This document shows, one piece after another, positions 17,091 to 25,123 of a DNA stretch of 64,000 nt. A program made the translations under genes and the position numbers. Location of the stretch: positions 2,368,939 through 2,432,938 of the forward strand of contig NZ_CP157793.1 of assembly GCF_040110915.1 (NCBI RefSeq), written 5' to 3'. The notes beneath the pieces are model-generated. The model searched no databases, was not told the origin of the DNA, and saw only the letters and a list, made by a program, of their open reading frames with translations. Each line of letters starts with the position of its first letter. Position 1 is the first letter of the stretch. Source of the DNA: Stappia sp. (lineage in GTDB: Bacteria; Pseudomonadota; Alphaproteobacteria; Rhizobiales; Stappiaceae).

Positions 17091-17909
17091 ATGCGCCTCG
17101 TCGTCAAGCACGTCACCCGCTACGCCTATGCGCATCCGATTGCGCATATGGTCCAGCAATTGCGCCTGACGCCGCAGTCCGGCCCGGGCCAGACCGTCGT
17201 CTCCTGGAAGATCGCGGCCGATGGCTACGGCTCGGCCGCGCATTACGTCGACGCCTACGGCAATGTGGTCGATCTGGTCAGCCATCGTCAGGCGCTGGAC
17301 GCAATCGAGATCGCGGTCGAGGGCATCGTGGAAACCGAGGAGCGCTCCGGCATCTTCGGCGATCCGCCCTGCCCGGCTCCGGATCTCGTGTTCCTGCGCC
17401 AGACGCCGCTCACCCGGGCGAATGCCGCCATCCGTCGCCTTGGAACGCTCGCCGCGCAGGACGATCCGATTGCCGGCTTTCACGAGTTGATGCACGCCAT
17501 CCGCGACAAGGTCGGCTACCAGACCGGCGTCACCGAGGTGCACACCTCGGCGACCGAAGCGCTCGCCGCCGGCATGGGCGTGTGTCAGGACCATGCGCAT
17601 ATCTTCATCGGCGCGGCGCGGTCGATCGGCGTGCCGGCGCGGTACGTGTCGGGCTACATGCTGCTCGCCGACGCGCAGGACTCCGAGGCCCATCACGCCT
17701 GGGCGGAGGTGAAACTGCCGGGGCTCGGCTGGGTCGGCTTCGACGTGTCGAACGGCATGTGCCCGACCGATCGCTATATTCGCCTGACCACAGGGCTCGA
17801 CGCGCGCTCCGCCGCGCCGATCCGGGGCGTGCGTGGCGGCGGCGGCCCGGACGAGACAATGCGCGTGGACGTGTCCGTGCTTCAGGACGCACAGCAGGTC
17901 CAGCAATGA
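17091..17909 (+). CDS. Transglutaminase-like cysteine protein
   Basis: 272 aa. An N-terminal beta domain (about 1-95, VKHVTRYAYAHPIAHMVQQL) typical of bacterial transglutaminase-like proteins is followed by the papain-fold core. The catalytic triad is visible: Cys165 in GVCQDHAHIF, His202 in AHHAWAEV and Asp218 in FDVSN. Such enzymes hydrolyse or transfer amide bonds. No signal peptide is seen, so it works in the cytoplasm with its neighbours. In this gene set it is the likely opposite of the ATP-grasp ligase, cutting what that enzyme joins, but this is inference. It starts 64 bp after the alpha-E gene. Confidence 0.9.
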   Translation: MRLVVKHVTRYAYAHPIAHMVQQLRLTPQSGPGQTVVSWKIAADGYGSAAHYVDAYGNVVDLVSHRQALDAIEIAVEGIVETEERSGIFGDPPCPAPDLVFLRQTPLTRANAAIRRLGTLAAQDDPIAGFHELMHAIRDKVGYQTGVTEVHTSATEALAAGMGVCQDHAHIFIGAARSIGVPARYVSGYMLLADAQDSEAHHAWAEVKLPGLGWVGFDVSNGMCPTDRYIRLTTGLDARSAAPIRGVRGGGGPDETMRVDVSVLQDAQQVQQ

Positions 17910-18112
17910 CCGGATCGCGCGACGACGGGATTGCGCGACGCACCCGGTCCCGGTCAAACTCACGCCATGTCCGGCCGCAGCGTCGCTGAGTCGCGGCGGC
18001 GCGGACATGCCGGCGTGCCCGTCCCGTGCCCCACTGTGCGTCTCACTTCGCGTTTCGCTGTGCGCCCAACCTTGTGCCTCGGCTGTATGCCTCTACCGTA
18101 TGATGGTGCCCC

Positions 18113-18865
18113 ATGACCTATTGCGTCGGTCTGAAGCTCGACCGCGGCCTCGTGATGGCCGCCGACACCCGAACCAACGCGGGGCTCGACAACATCGCCA
18201 CCTTCAAGAAGCTGCATGTCTGGGAAAAGCCGGGCGAGCGCGTGCTGTGCCTGTTGAGCGCCGGCAATCTGGCGGTCACGCAGTCGGTTGTGAGCCTGCT
18301 CACCGAGCGCGCCGCCTATGCGGACGCCGCCGGTAATGCGGCCACTGACGCGGCGCCGACCCTGCACACCGCCGAGACGATGTTTCAGGCCGCCCGCGTG
18401 GTCGGCGGCGCGGTGCGCGAGGTGCGCGGCATCGACGGCGATGCGCTGGCCGCCAATTCGGAGAACTTCAGCGTCACCTTCCTGCTCGGCGGGCAGATCA
18501 AGGGCGAACCGCCGCGCCTCTTCCAGATCTACGCCGCCGGCAACTTCATCGAGGCCTCCGACGACACGCCGTTCCTGCAGATCGGCGAGCACAAATACGG
18601 CAAGCCGATCCTCGACCGCGTGCTCCAGCACGACATGCGCCTCGGTCAGGCGGCGAAGCTGGTGCTGCTGTCGTTCAACTCCACGCTGCGCTCGAACCTG
18701 TCGGTCGGCATGCCCATCGACCTGCTGCTCTACAACACCGACAGTTTCACCGCGAAGCGCCAGGCCCGCATCGCCGAGGACGACAGCTATTTCGCGGACC
18801 TGTCGCGGATGTGGTCGGAGAAGCTGCGCGACGCCGTGGCCGACATCCCCGACTTCGAGATCTGA
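18113..18865 (+). CDS. anbu: Anbu, bacterial proteasome homologue (NTN hydrolase)
   Basis: 250-aa proteasome/HslV-related peptidase of the Anbu group. It begins MTYCVGLKLDRGLVMAADTR; after removal of Met the N-terminal Thr would be the nucleophile, with Asp17 (AADTRTNAG) and a Lys of FKKLHVW (31 or 32) as partners, as in the proteasome beta subunit. GNFIEASDDTPFLQIGEHKYG is a group-typical segment (quoted: TPFLQIGEHKYGKPILD). It would assemble into a cytoplasmic ring. The gene is 203 bp after the transglutaminase gene, with no good ribosome-binding site, so it may have its own promoter. Its natural substrates are unknown. Confidence 0.92.
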   Translation: MTYCVGLKLDRGLVMAADTRTNAGLDNIATFKKLHVWEKPGERVLCLLSAGNLAVTQSVVSLLTERAAYADAAGNAATDAAPTLHTAETMFQAARVVGGAVREVRGIDGDALAANSENFSVTFLLGGQIKGEPPRLFQIYAAGNFIEASDDTPFLQIGEHKYGKPILDRVLQHDMRLGQAAKLVLLSFNSTLRSNLSVGMPIDLLLYNTDSFTAKRQARIAEDDSYFADLSRMWSEKLRDAVADIPDFEI

Positions 18866-18891
18866 GCCCGGCGTGCGATCCGACCCTGCGC

Positions 18892-19614
18892 TCAGGACGT
18901 CCCGCGTACCTGCGCGGCCGCGGCCTCCGCAAGCGCCTCGGCCAGTTCCTGCTTGTTGGCCTCGCCGACATGGGCATCGCTGGGATTGTCGCCGAAGAAC
19001 GGCTCGGTGAGAGCGGAGGGAATGTCGAGCGCCGAGACGCTGGCATAGCCGCGATCCCCCCGGTCCCGCTCCTTCAGTCCGCGATCGTGAAGCCTGAGCG
19101 CACCAAGCATCGCATCCTGCAGGCGTTGGGCCCACGCCTTCGACCCCGCATTGCGGTCGGCGTCATAGAGCGTTTCCGTGCCATGCGCGGCGCCGTTGAA
19201 GGAATTGAAATGCAACTCCATGACGCAGCTCGCACCCCACTTCGCAACCTGTCTGTAGGCGCCGCTGATGCCGATACCGTCGCGATAGAAGATCTTGCTC
19301 TGCACCCCACGCGCCATGCAGGCCCGATGGACCATCGTGGCCAGGTCCTTGTTCCAGGGGTACTCGCTGCCGTGGATCGGCGCCCCCGCGGAGGCACCCG
19401 GACTGTTTTTCGTGTGCCCGACGACGATGGCCACCGCCGGGCCCGTCGCGCGCGCCACGATCTCCTTTTCCGCGTCGAGGCCGGCTCGCGCCCCGATCAG
19501 AACTTCCTCCAGATCGTTCAGCCGCTCCCGTTCCGCGCGGACGACCTGATAGTCTTCGTAGGAAATCTCGTCCCCCGCAAGAATGCGGCGTTCGACCTCG
19601 TCAAGACCTGCCAT
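18892..19614 (-). CDS. N-acetylmuramoyl-L-alanine amidase family protein without signal peptide
   Basis: 240 aa. After a charged helical N-terminus (1-55) comes an amidase_3-type domain with the zinc ligands His67 (VVGHTKNSPGAS), Glu84 (HGSEYPWNKDLA) and His135 (MELHFNS), and the catalytic Glu204 (ALTEPFFGDN). The family hydrolyses the bond between muramic acid and L-alanine in peptidoglycan. Unlike the cell-division amidases it has no export signal, which is normal for phage or tailocin lysins; no other phage gene is nearby. ATG at 19614 follows a GGAGGGGG site. It is convergent with anbu, 26 bp apart. Confidence 0.82.
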   Translation of the reverse strand: MAGLDEVERRILAGDEISYEDYQVVRAERERLNDLEEVLIGARAGLDAEKEIVARATGPAVAIVVGHTKNSPGASAGAPIHGSEYPWNKDLATMVHRACMARGVQSKIFYRDGIGISGAYRQVAKWGASCVMELHFNSFNGAAHGTETLYDADRNAGSKAWAQRLQDAMLGALRLHDRGLKERDRGDRGYASVSALDIPSALTEPFFGDNPSDAHVGEANKQELAEALAEAAAAQVRGTS

Positions 19615-19717
19615 TCCATGCCCCCCTCCAGACTGCGATGCAATCATATGTCGAGGACTGGATGCTCACAACAATTACGACAATAGAGACTGCGCCGCAC
19701 TCACGCGGCGCCGAGGC

Positions 19718-20491
19718 TCACGCCTCGGCGAGGATCACCGCCGCAGCGTCCAGATCCCGCCGGCGCAGGGTGCGCACGCGTTCGGCCTCCGCATCGAGAC
19801 CCCATTGCTCGATGTTCCAGTCCTCGTCCACATGCGCGGCCGCCCACACGGCATCGGCGTCGCGCGCGCCCTCCATCAGCGCCAGCGCCAGCAGCGCGGA
19901 ACCGGTGAGCGTGGTCGTCACATGCAGCGCCGCCAGCCGCAACGCCGGCAGACCGTCGAGCGCGGCGCGAACCCTTGCGATCACCCCGGCATCCTGGGTC
20001 ACCGGCATGATGCCTTCCGCCAGCCGGAAGCGGCCCTGAAAGCGCGTTTCCGCCCAGCCGATCACCGGGTCCCACAGCGCGGTCTGGCGGGCGACAAGGG
20101 TCTCGGGCCCGTCCGCGCGATAGACGAGCAGGTCGTTGCCGGCGAAGGCCGCCACATCGTCGGCGACCTCGTCGCGCTTGTCCGCCACCGCGTCGATGGC
20201 CACATTGGCGATCCGCGTGAGCGGCATGGTGAGCGGGTCGATCTCGCTCTCTTGCGCCGCCCATTCGGCGGCGACCTTTTCGCCAAGCGTCGGGGTCGGC
20301 AGCACCAGCGGCGCGCGGCGCGCCGTCTTCACCGGCCGACCGTCGAGCAGGACGACGTGCCCGCCCTCGCCCGGTGCCTGCGTCACTTGCGTGTAGAAGC
20401 GCTTCGGCAGCTCGCGGCGCGACAGCACCTTCGCCCGCTCCACCGGGTCGAGCGGCCCGCCGGCCTCCAGATCGCTCAGCAGATCCCGCAT
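19718..20491 (-). CDS. ATP12-family F1F0 ATP synthase assembly chaperone
   Basis: 257-aa ATP12 homologue, which binds the F1 alpha subunit during assembly; the family is found in mitochondria and alphaproteobacteria. Typical blocks are KRFYTQVTQAPGEGGHVVLL (quoted: KRFYTQV), LDGRPVKTARRAPLVLPTP, AAEWAAQESEIDPLTMPLTR and the C-terminal WNIEQWGLDAEAERVR. ATG at 20491 overlaps the stop of the HAD gene by one base (TGATG), so translation is coupled. The order rluC-HAD-ATP12 is common in Hyphomicrobiales. Two GC hairpins (19694-19709 and 19710-19729) surround its stop codon and might act as a terminator although no T-run follows. Confidence 0.9.
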   Translation of the reverse strand: MRDLLSDLEAGGPLDPVERAKVLSRRELPKRFYTQVTQAPGEGGHVVLLDGRPVKTARRAPLVLPTPTLGEKVAAEWAAQESEIDPLTMPLTRIANVAIDAVADKRDEVADDVAAFAGNDLLVYRADGPETLVARQTALWDPVIGWAETRFQGRFRLAEGIMPVTQDAGVIARVRAALDGLPALRLAALHVTTTLTGSALLALALMEGARDADAVWAAAHVDEDWNIEQWGLDAEAERVRTLRRRDLDAAAVILAEA

Positions 20492-21183
20492 CACGCACTC
20501 TCCCTCGTCCGTCCGCCATCCCAGTGCAGCATGTCGGCCAGCGCGGGCTCAAGCTCGCCGAAGCCGTCGATCAGCCGCTGCGCGCCGCCGGCCAGAAGCC
20601 GGTCGCGGTCGTGATAGCCCCAGGTCACGCCGAGCGCGGCAACGCCGGCGGCCCGCGCCATCTCCATGTCGAAACTCGTGTCGCCGATCATCACGGTGCG
20701 CGCAGGCTCCGCGCCGGTCTCCGCCATGGCCTGCAGGATCATGCCCGGATGCGGCTTCGACGGCGCATTGTCCGCCGTCTGGATCGTCACGAAGCGGTCC
20801 TGAAGCCCGTGCACCTCCTGCAGATGGCGCACGCCGCGCAGCGCCTTGCCCGTCGCCACGCCCAGAAGCACGTCCTCGCGCGCCGACAGCGCATCGAGCG
20901 CCGCGCGCGCGCCGGGATAGAGGGGATCGTGGTCGAGCCCCGCCTCGCGCCGCGCCACCTTGGAGCGGCGATAGGCGTCGGCCATCTGCGGCACCAGCGC
21001 GTGATGCACCGGCGCCACCAGACGCTGGAAGGCGATGTCGAGCGACAGCCCGACGATGGAGAGCGCCGTCTTGCGGTCGGGGAGCGGCAGCCCGACCGCC
21101 TCGAACCCCACCTGAAGGCCGTGCAGGATCGTGTCCTGACTGTCGACCAGCGTCCCGTCGCAATCGAAAATGACCAGATACAG
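20491..21183 (-). CDS. HAD-superfamily phosphatase with an apparent CTG start
   Basis: 230-aa HAD hydrolase of the phosphoglycolate phosphatase type. Motif I (FDCDGTLVDSQ, nucleophile Asp near residue 7), motif III Lys (APSKPHPGMIL) and motif IV (MIGDTSFDMEMA) are all present. No ATG, GTG or TTG lies between the in-frame stop of rluC and motif I. A CTG at 21183, 8 nt after a GGAGG site, would give LYLVIFDCDGTLVD, exactly where family members begin. The first normal start (GTG, 21111) would remove the catalytic Asp. Only 3 bp separate it from rluC, in the same frame. Substrate unknown. Confidence 0.87.
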   Translation of the reverse strand: MYLVIFDCDGTLVDSQDTILHGLQVGFEAVGLPLPDRKTALSIVGLSLDIAFQRLVAPVHHALVPQMADAYRRSKVARREAGLDHDPLYPGARAALDALSAREDVLLGVATGKALRGVRHLQEVHGLQDRFVTIQTADNAPSKPHPGMILQAMAETGAEPARTVMIGDTSFDMEMARAAGVAALGVTWGYHDRDRLLAGGAQRLIDGFGELEPALADMLHWDGGRTRESA

Positions 21184-21186
21184 GGC

Positions 21187-22197
21187 TCAATCCTCCGGTT
21201 CGTCGGTCTCGGGATCGTATTGGGCGGCGTCGAAGCCGAGCAGGTTCCAGCTCTGCTGCATGTGCGGCGGCAGCGGCGCGGAGACGTCGATCCGGCCCTT
21301 GCCGGAGGGATGCGGGATCACGATCCGCCGGGCGTGGAGATGCAGCTTGTTTTGCACGCCGCCGGGCAGTTCCCAGTTTTCGACGTTGAAGTATTTCGGA
21401 TCGCCGACGATCGGATGGCCGATGTGGGCGCCATGCGCGCGCAGCTGGTGCGTGCGCCCGGTGATCGGGCGCAGCGAGACCCAGGAGACCTTCGTGGCCG
21501 CCGTGTCCACGACGGAATAGAGCGAGACGGAATGCTGCGCCTCGTCCTCGCCGTGGCGGGCGATGCGCATGCGCTCCTGCCCCTCGTCGCGGACGAGATA
21601 GGTCGAGATGCGGCCCTGCCGGGGCTTCGGCACGCCGGCAAGCAGCGCCCAGTAGATCTTGCGGGTCTGGCGGGCGCGGAACGACTTGGACATCTCCTGC
21701 GCGGCCTTGCGCGTCTTGGCGAGCAGCAGGATGCCGGAGGTTTCCCGGTCCAGCCGGTGCACCAGGCGCGGCTTGTTGCCCTTGGCGTCGCGAAACGCCT
21801 CCAGCATGCCGTCGAGATGGCGCGTCAGGCCGGAGCCGCCCTGCACCGCGAGCCCCGCCGGCTTGTTGAGCACCATGACCTCGCGGTCCTCGTAGAGCAC
21901 CATGGCCTCGACCGCCTCGCGATCCCCGTCGACGAGCTTGCGGGACTTCGGCTTGGCGTTGGCCGCATCCTTCGCCGGCACCTTCGCATCGACCTGCATC
22001 GGGGGCACGCGGACCACCTGGCCCGTGGCGACGCGCGTGGCCGTGTCGGCGCGCTTGCCGTCGAGCCGCACCTGGCCGGTGCGCAGCAGCTTCTGCAGAT
22101 GGCCGAAGCCGAGGCCCGGATAGCGGCTCTTGAACCAGCGGTCGAGGCGCATGCCGGCCTCGTCCGCGGTGACGGTGACGTGTTCGATCCCGGCCAT
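21187..22197 (-). CDS. rluC: 23S rRNA pseudouridine synthase, RluC/RluD type
   Basis: 336 aa. The N-terminal S4 RNA-binding domain (about 12-75, GMRLDRWFKSRYPGLGFGHL) is followed by the RsuA/RluA-type catalytic domain with VHRLDRETSGILLLAKT carrying the catalytic Asp, then GRTHQLRAHGAHIGHPIVGD. It isomerises specific uridines of 23S rRNA; RluC and RluD types are hard to tell apart by eye. ATG at 22197 with AGGA just upstream was taken; a longer frame reaches 22323. Its stop is followed after 3 bp by the HAD gene, whose GGAGG site is inside rluC's last codons. Confidence 0.9.
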   Translation of the reverse strand: MAGIEHVTVTADEAGMRLDRWFKSRYPGLGFGHLQKLLRTGQVRLDGKRADTATRVATGQVVRVPPMQVDAKVPAKDAANAKPKSRKLVDGDREAVEAMVLYEDREVMVLNKPAGLAVQGGSGLTRHLDGMLEAFRDAKGNKPRLVHRLDRETSGILLLAKTRKAAQEMSKSFRARQTRKIYWALLAGVPKPRQGRISTYLVRDEGQERMRIARHGEDEAQHSVSLYSVVDTAATKVSWVSLRPITGRTHQLRAHGAHIGHPIVGDPKYFNVENWELPGGVQNKLHLHARRIVIPHPSGKGRIDVSAPLPPHMQQSWNLLGFDAAQYDPETDEPED

Positions 22198-22353
22198 TGG
22201 GTATCCTGGAATGAGGGTGTCCTGAAATGCTCCCCGCGGGCGCATCGACGCGACCATCTGCGCGGCCGGCCCGCCGCACGGACCATTCGCGCCCTCAGTA
22301 ATCCGCGTCACGCGCAAGAGCAAGCATTGCCGCCATCCCCGCGCGCTCTCCGC

Positions 22354-22743
22354 TCAGGCAAAGAGGCTGCGCGCCAGCCAAAGCCCGGCGCCGAGCGCGG
22401 CCAGCGCCCCCAGCACGGAGAGCGCCACATAGAAGAGCGCGACGGCCGCCGCGCCGCGTTCCCACAGAAGCACCGCATCGAGCGAGAAGGCGGAGAAGGT
22501 GGTGAACCCGCCGAGCACGCCGGTGGCGAGGAACAGCCGCAGCCCCTGCCCGCTGCCGGCATCCGCCGTGCGCGCCACCAGCCAGCCGATCAAGAGGCCC
22601 ATCAGCAGCGAGCCGGCAATGTTGACGAGGAGCGTCCCGGCGGGAAAGCCCGGTCCCACCACACGCAGGGCCGCGAGATTGACCAGATGGCGGGCGGCGG
22701 CGCCCAGCGCGCCCCCGGCCGCGACGAGAAGCAGATGCATCAT
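22354..22743 (-). CDS. crcB: Fluoride channel CrcB (Fluc)
   Basis: 129 aa with four membrane helices forming a dual-topology fluoride exporter. Signatures are GGALGAAARHL (residues 10-20), GTLLVNIAGSLLMG with the pore Asn, and GVLGGFTTFSAFS with the polar track and Phe box. Two ATG codons start the frame; the first (22743) overlaps the TGA of the VOC gene (ATGA), so the two are coupled. No fluoride riboswitch is recognisable upstream of the pair. Confidence 0.93.
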   Translation of the reverse strand: MMHLLLVAAGGALGAAARHLVNLAALRVVGPGFPAGTLLVNIAGSLLMGLLIGWLVARTADAGSGQGLRLFLATGVLGGFTTFSAFSLDAVLLWERGAAAVALFYVALSVLGALAALGAGLWLARSLFA

Positions 22744-23180
22744 GCCCCGGCCTCTCCCGGGAAGTTGGGCCAGAGCGGCGGGGCGGCGAATTCCACCACA
22801 TTGCCGTCCGGGTCCTCCACATAAAGGCTCGTCCCCCCGGCGGGCCAGGTGACCTCGCTGGTGATCGCCACGCCGCACGCGCCGAGATGGGCCCGCCAGG
22901 CCTCAAGGTGCTCCGGCGCGATCTTGAAGGAAAAATGGCTCGGCCCCTCGCTGTGGTGGCCCGGCACCACGCCGCCCCCGGTCGGCACGTCGTCGCGCGT
23001 CGCGCCTCTCAGGAAGACCAGCAGCGTCTCGCCGGGGGCGGCGTCATAGGCGAAGAGCCGGTCGCCGGCGACCATGCGCTCAAGCCCGACGATCCCGTGA
23101 TAGAAGGCATGCGCCCGCGCCAGATCGTCGACATAGACGGCGGTTTCCAGAATACCGGCCAGCGGCGGTGCGGGGGACAT
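22740..23180 (-). CDS. VOC-family (glyoxalase/bleomycin resistance-like) protein
   Basis: 146 aa with two beta-alpha-beta-beta-beta modules: ETAVYVDDLARAHAFYHGIVGLE at the start (quoted: VYVDDLARAHAFYHGIVGL) and GTSLYVEDPDGNVVEFA at the end. The metal ligands expected at His/Glu positions are partly visible (SHFSFKI, VVEFA). Members include dioxygenases, glyoxalases and antibiotic-binding proteins, so the reaction is open. ATG at 23180 has AAAGGA 6 nt upstream. It is coupled to crcB through a 4-bp overlap, but no functional link is known. Confidence 0.85.
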   Translation of the reverse strand: MSPAPPLAGILETAVYVDDLARAHAFYHGIVGLERMVAGDRLFAYDAAPGETLLVFLRGATRDDVPTGGGVVPGHHSEGPSHFSFKIAPEHLEAWRAHLGACGVAITSEVTWPAGGTSLYVEDPDGNVVEFAAPPLWPNFPGEAGA

Positions 23181-23224
23181 GGCGTGTCCTTTCGTGTCTG
23201 ACGCCCGTCGCGGCGCGGCTTCCT

Positions 23225-23330
23225 GGAGCATTTCTCCTGTGTGCAGGCTCACTCGGAATGCTCCATGTCTTTGTTTTCACGCAATTTCGCGAGCGCAATA
23301 GTCTCCAACTCTTGCTGAAATTGCTCTAGA
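23225..23330. repeat. Structured intergenic repeat-like element with two stem-loops
   Basis: First inverted repeat: 23225-23234 with 23255-23264 (9 of 10 pairs). Second: 23281-23288 with 23317-23324 (8 of 8), separated by the word TTGTTTTCACGCAATTTC (23271-23288). The element ends in the palindrome GCTCTAGAGC (23324-23333), which supplies the TAG stop of mgtE. The composition, AT-richer than the surroundings, and the paired-palindrome layout resemble the interspersed intergenic repeats of Hyphomicrobiales genomes. Confidence 0.55.
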
Positions 23331-24741
23331 GCGGGAGGCCGAACCAGAGCGCCGCGATCCACAGGAACGCGAAGAAGCCGACCACGTCGGTGACGGTGGT
23401 GACGAAGACGCTGGAGGCGATCGCCGGATCGACGTCGAGTTTCTCCAGCACCACCGGAATGAGCAGGCCGGACAGGCCGGCGAAGATCATGTTGACGACG
23501 ATGGCGAGCGCGATGACGATCCCGAGCCCCGCGCTGGAAAACCACAGCGTCGCGGCGATGCCGATGAGGATGGCGAGTGCGATGCCGTTCAGCAGGCTGA
23601 CCAGCACCTCGCGGCGCAGCACCCGCCAGATGTTGCGCGCGTCCAACTCCTGCGTGGCCAGCGCGCGCACCGCGACCGTCATGGTCTGGGTGCCGGCGTT
23701 GCCGCCCATGGAGGCGACGATGGGCATCAGGACGGCGAGCGCCACCATCGCCTCGATGGTGTTTTCGAACAGCGAGATGACCACCGAGGCGAGGATCGCG
23801 GTCGCCAGATTGACGACGAGCCAGACGAAGCGCGGGCGCGCCACGGCGAGCACGGCGTCGGAGATCTCCTCGTCGCCGACACCGGCCAGCGCGCGCAGAT
23901 CCTCTTCCGCCTCTTCCTGGATGACGTCGACGATGTCGTCGACCATGATCATGCCGACCAGCCGGCCGGCGTCGTCCACCACGCCGGCGGAGACCAGATT
24001 GTAGCGCTCGAAGCTGCGCGCCACCTCCTCCCGATCCTCCGTCGCGGTGAAGGGGTAGACGTCCTCCTGCATGATCGCGGAAATCTTGGTGCCGCGCTTG
24101 GTGCGCAACAGCTTGTCGAGCGGAATGGTGCCGATCAGGCGAAACCCGGGATCGACCACGAAGATCTCGTGGAAGGTGTCGGGCAGATCCTCCGCCTCGC
24201 GCATGTAGTCGATGGTCTGGCCGACGCTCCAGAAGGGCGGCACCGCGATGAAATCCGTCTGCATCAGACGGCCGGCGGATTCCTCCGGATAATCGAGCGA
24301 GCGCTGCAGCTGGACCCGGTCGGAATGGGACAGCTGCTCCAGGATCGCCGCCTGCTCGCGCTCGTCCAGATCCTCCAGAATATAGACGGCGTCGTCGGAA
24401 TCGAGTTCGCCGATGCCCTCCGCCAGCGTGTCGGCGGGCAGGGCCTCGAGGATCTTGAGGCGCACCGCCTCGTCGAGCTCGGTGAGCGTGGCGAAGTCGA
24501 ATTCCTCGCCGAGCAGCGCGACGAAGGGTCCGCGCCGGTCGGCGTCAAGCGATTCGATCAGATCGGCGACATCAGCCTCGTGCAGATCGCCGACGAGCCC
24601 GATCAGCGCCGCCGTGTCGCCGGCATCCACGCCCGCCTCGACCAGCGCGCGGAAGTCGCCGGAAATGCGGCCCTCCTCGTCGCGCACCGGCGGCATCTCC
24701 AGGACAGGATCAGACGTCTCGATGTGGTCGGCCTGGGCCAC
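23326..24741 (-). CDS. mgtE: MgtE-type magnesium transporter
   Basis: 471-aa Mg2+ channel/transporter. The cytosolic N domain (about 30-150, superhelical, with DVADLIESLDADRRGPFVALL quoted as DVADLIESLDADR) and the tandem CBS domains (about 155-275, with VVDPGFRLIGTIPLDKLLR and VVDDAGRLVGMIMVDDI) sense Mg2+. Five membrane helices follow (about 305-470), with the pore segment PIVASMGGNAGTQT. The acidic EEAEEDLRAL plug helix precedes the first membrane segment. GTG at 24741 follows a GGGAGGGG site. The stop codon lies in the repeat element at 23225-23330. Confidence 0.94.
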   Translation of the reverse strand: MAQADHIETSDPVLEMPPVRDEEGRISGDFRALVEAGVDAGDTAALIGLVGDLHEADVADLIESLDADRRGPFVALLGEEFDFATLTELDEAVRLKILEALPADTLAEGIGELDSDDAVYILEDLDEREQAAILEQLSHSDRVQLQRSLDYPEESAGRLMQTDFIAVPPFWSVGQTIDYMREAEDLPDTFHEIFVVDPGFRLIGTIPLDKLLRTKRGTKISAIMQEDVYPFTATEDREEVARSFERYNLVSAGVVDDAGRLVGMIMVDDIVDVIQEEAEEDLRALAGVGDEEISDAVLAVARPRFVWLVVNLATAILASVVISLFENTIEAMVALAVLMPIVASMGGNAGTQTMTVAVRALATQELDARNIWRVLRREVLVSLLNGIALAILIGIAATLWFSSAGLGIVIALAIVVNMIFAGLSGLLIPVVLEKLDVDPAIASSVFVTTVTDVVGFFAFLWIAALWFGLPL

Positions 24742-25123
24742 GATCCCCTCCCGTGCTGCGGTGCGTCCTTGCGGGCAGCGTCGGCGTGCGCGCTGCGATA
24801 CGTCGAGGTCTGCGCGACGCGCCCCGCGCCTGTCGGGTTACGTTGCGAAACGGGTGACAGCTCACTCCGACAGTCTTAGGGCAAAGTCGGAACGCCACCA
24901 ACGCTCTCATGGCGGTTTCCTGTGGGCGCGCGGTGAGAAACACGCCGCTGGACACGCACCGGACATGCCACGGCCCGGCGCAGCGCATCCCTGCGCGCAT
25001 GGCCGCGCGCTTACCCCCCGAACCGGCGCAGATGTCACAAAATACGCACCAGGTGCGCCTTTTTCAAGCCACCCGCGCGACCGGTCCGGGTCGACGCCGT
25101 AGCCTCTCCGGCGCCGAACACGC
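24742..25123. other. Intergenic region between mgtE and the LysR gene
   Basis: 382 bp with no credible gene. It should hold the mgtE promoter, but no clear -35/-10 pair was seen and no known Mg2+ riboswitch was recognised. The only structure noted is the palindrome CGCACCAGGTGCG at 25045-25057, followed by a short T-run on each strand. Confidence 0.5.
25040..25064 (-). terminator. Possible terminator after the LysR gene
   Basis: The 13-bp palindrome at 25045-25057, with a T-containing tail (TATTTTG on the minus strand, CCTTTTTC on the plus strand), lies about 65 bp past the LysR stop. The one-base loop means the real hairpin would be shorter, so the call is weak. Confidence 0.3.

Noticed and set aside
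18060..18112. A sigma-70 promoter just upstream of anbu
   Set aside because: TTGTGC and TATGAT are present but 21 bp apart, too far for a standard promoter. A promoter is possible but not supported.
22744..23224. Fluoride riboswitch upstream of crcB
   Set aside because: crcB is coupled to the VOC gene, and the region before that gene shows no sequence resembling the known riboswitch core.
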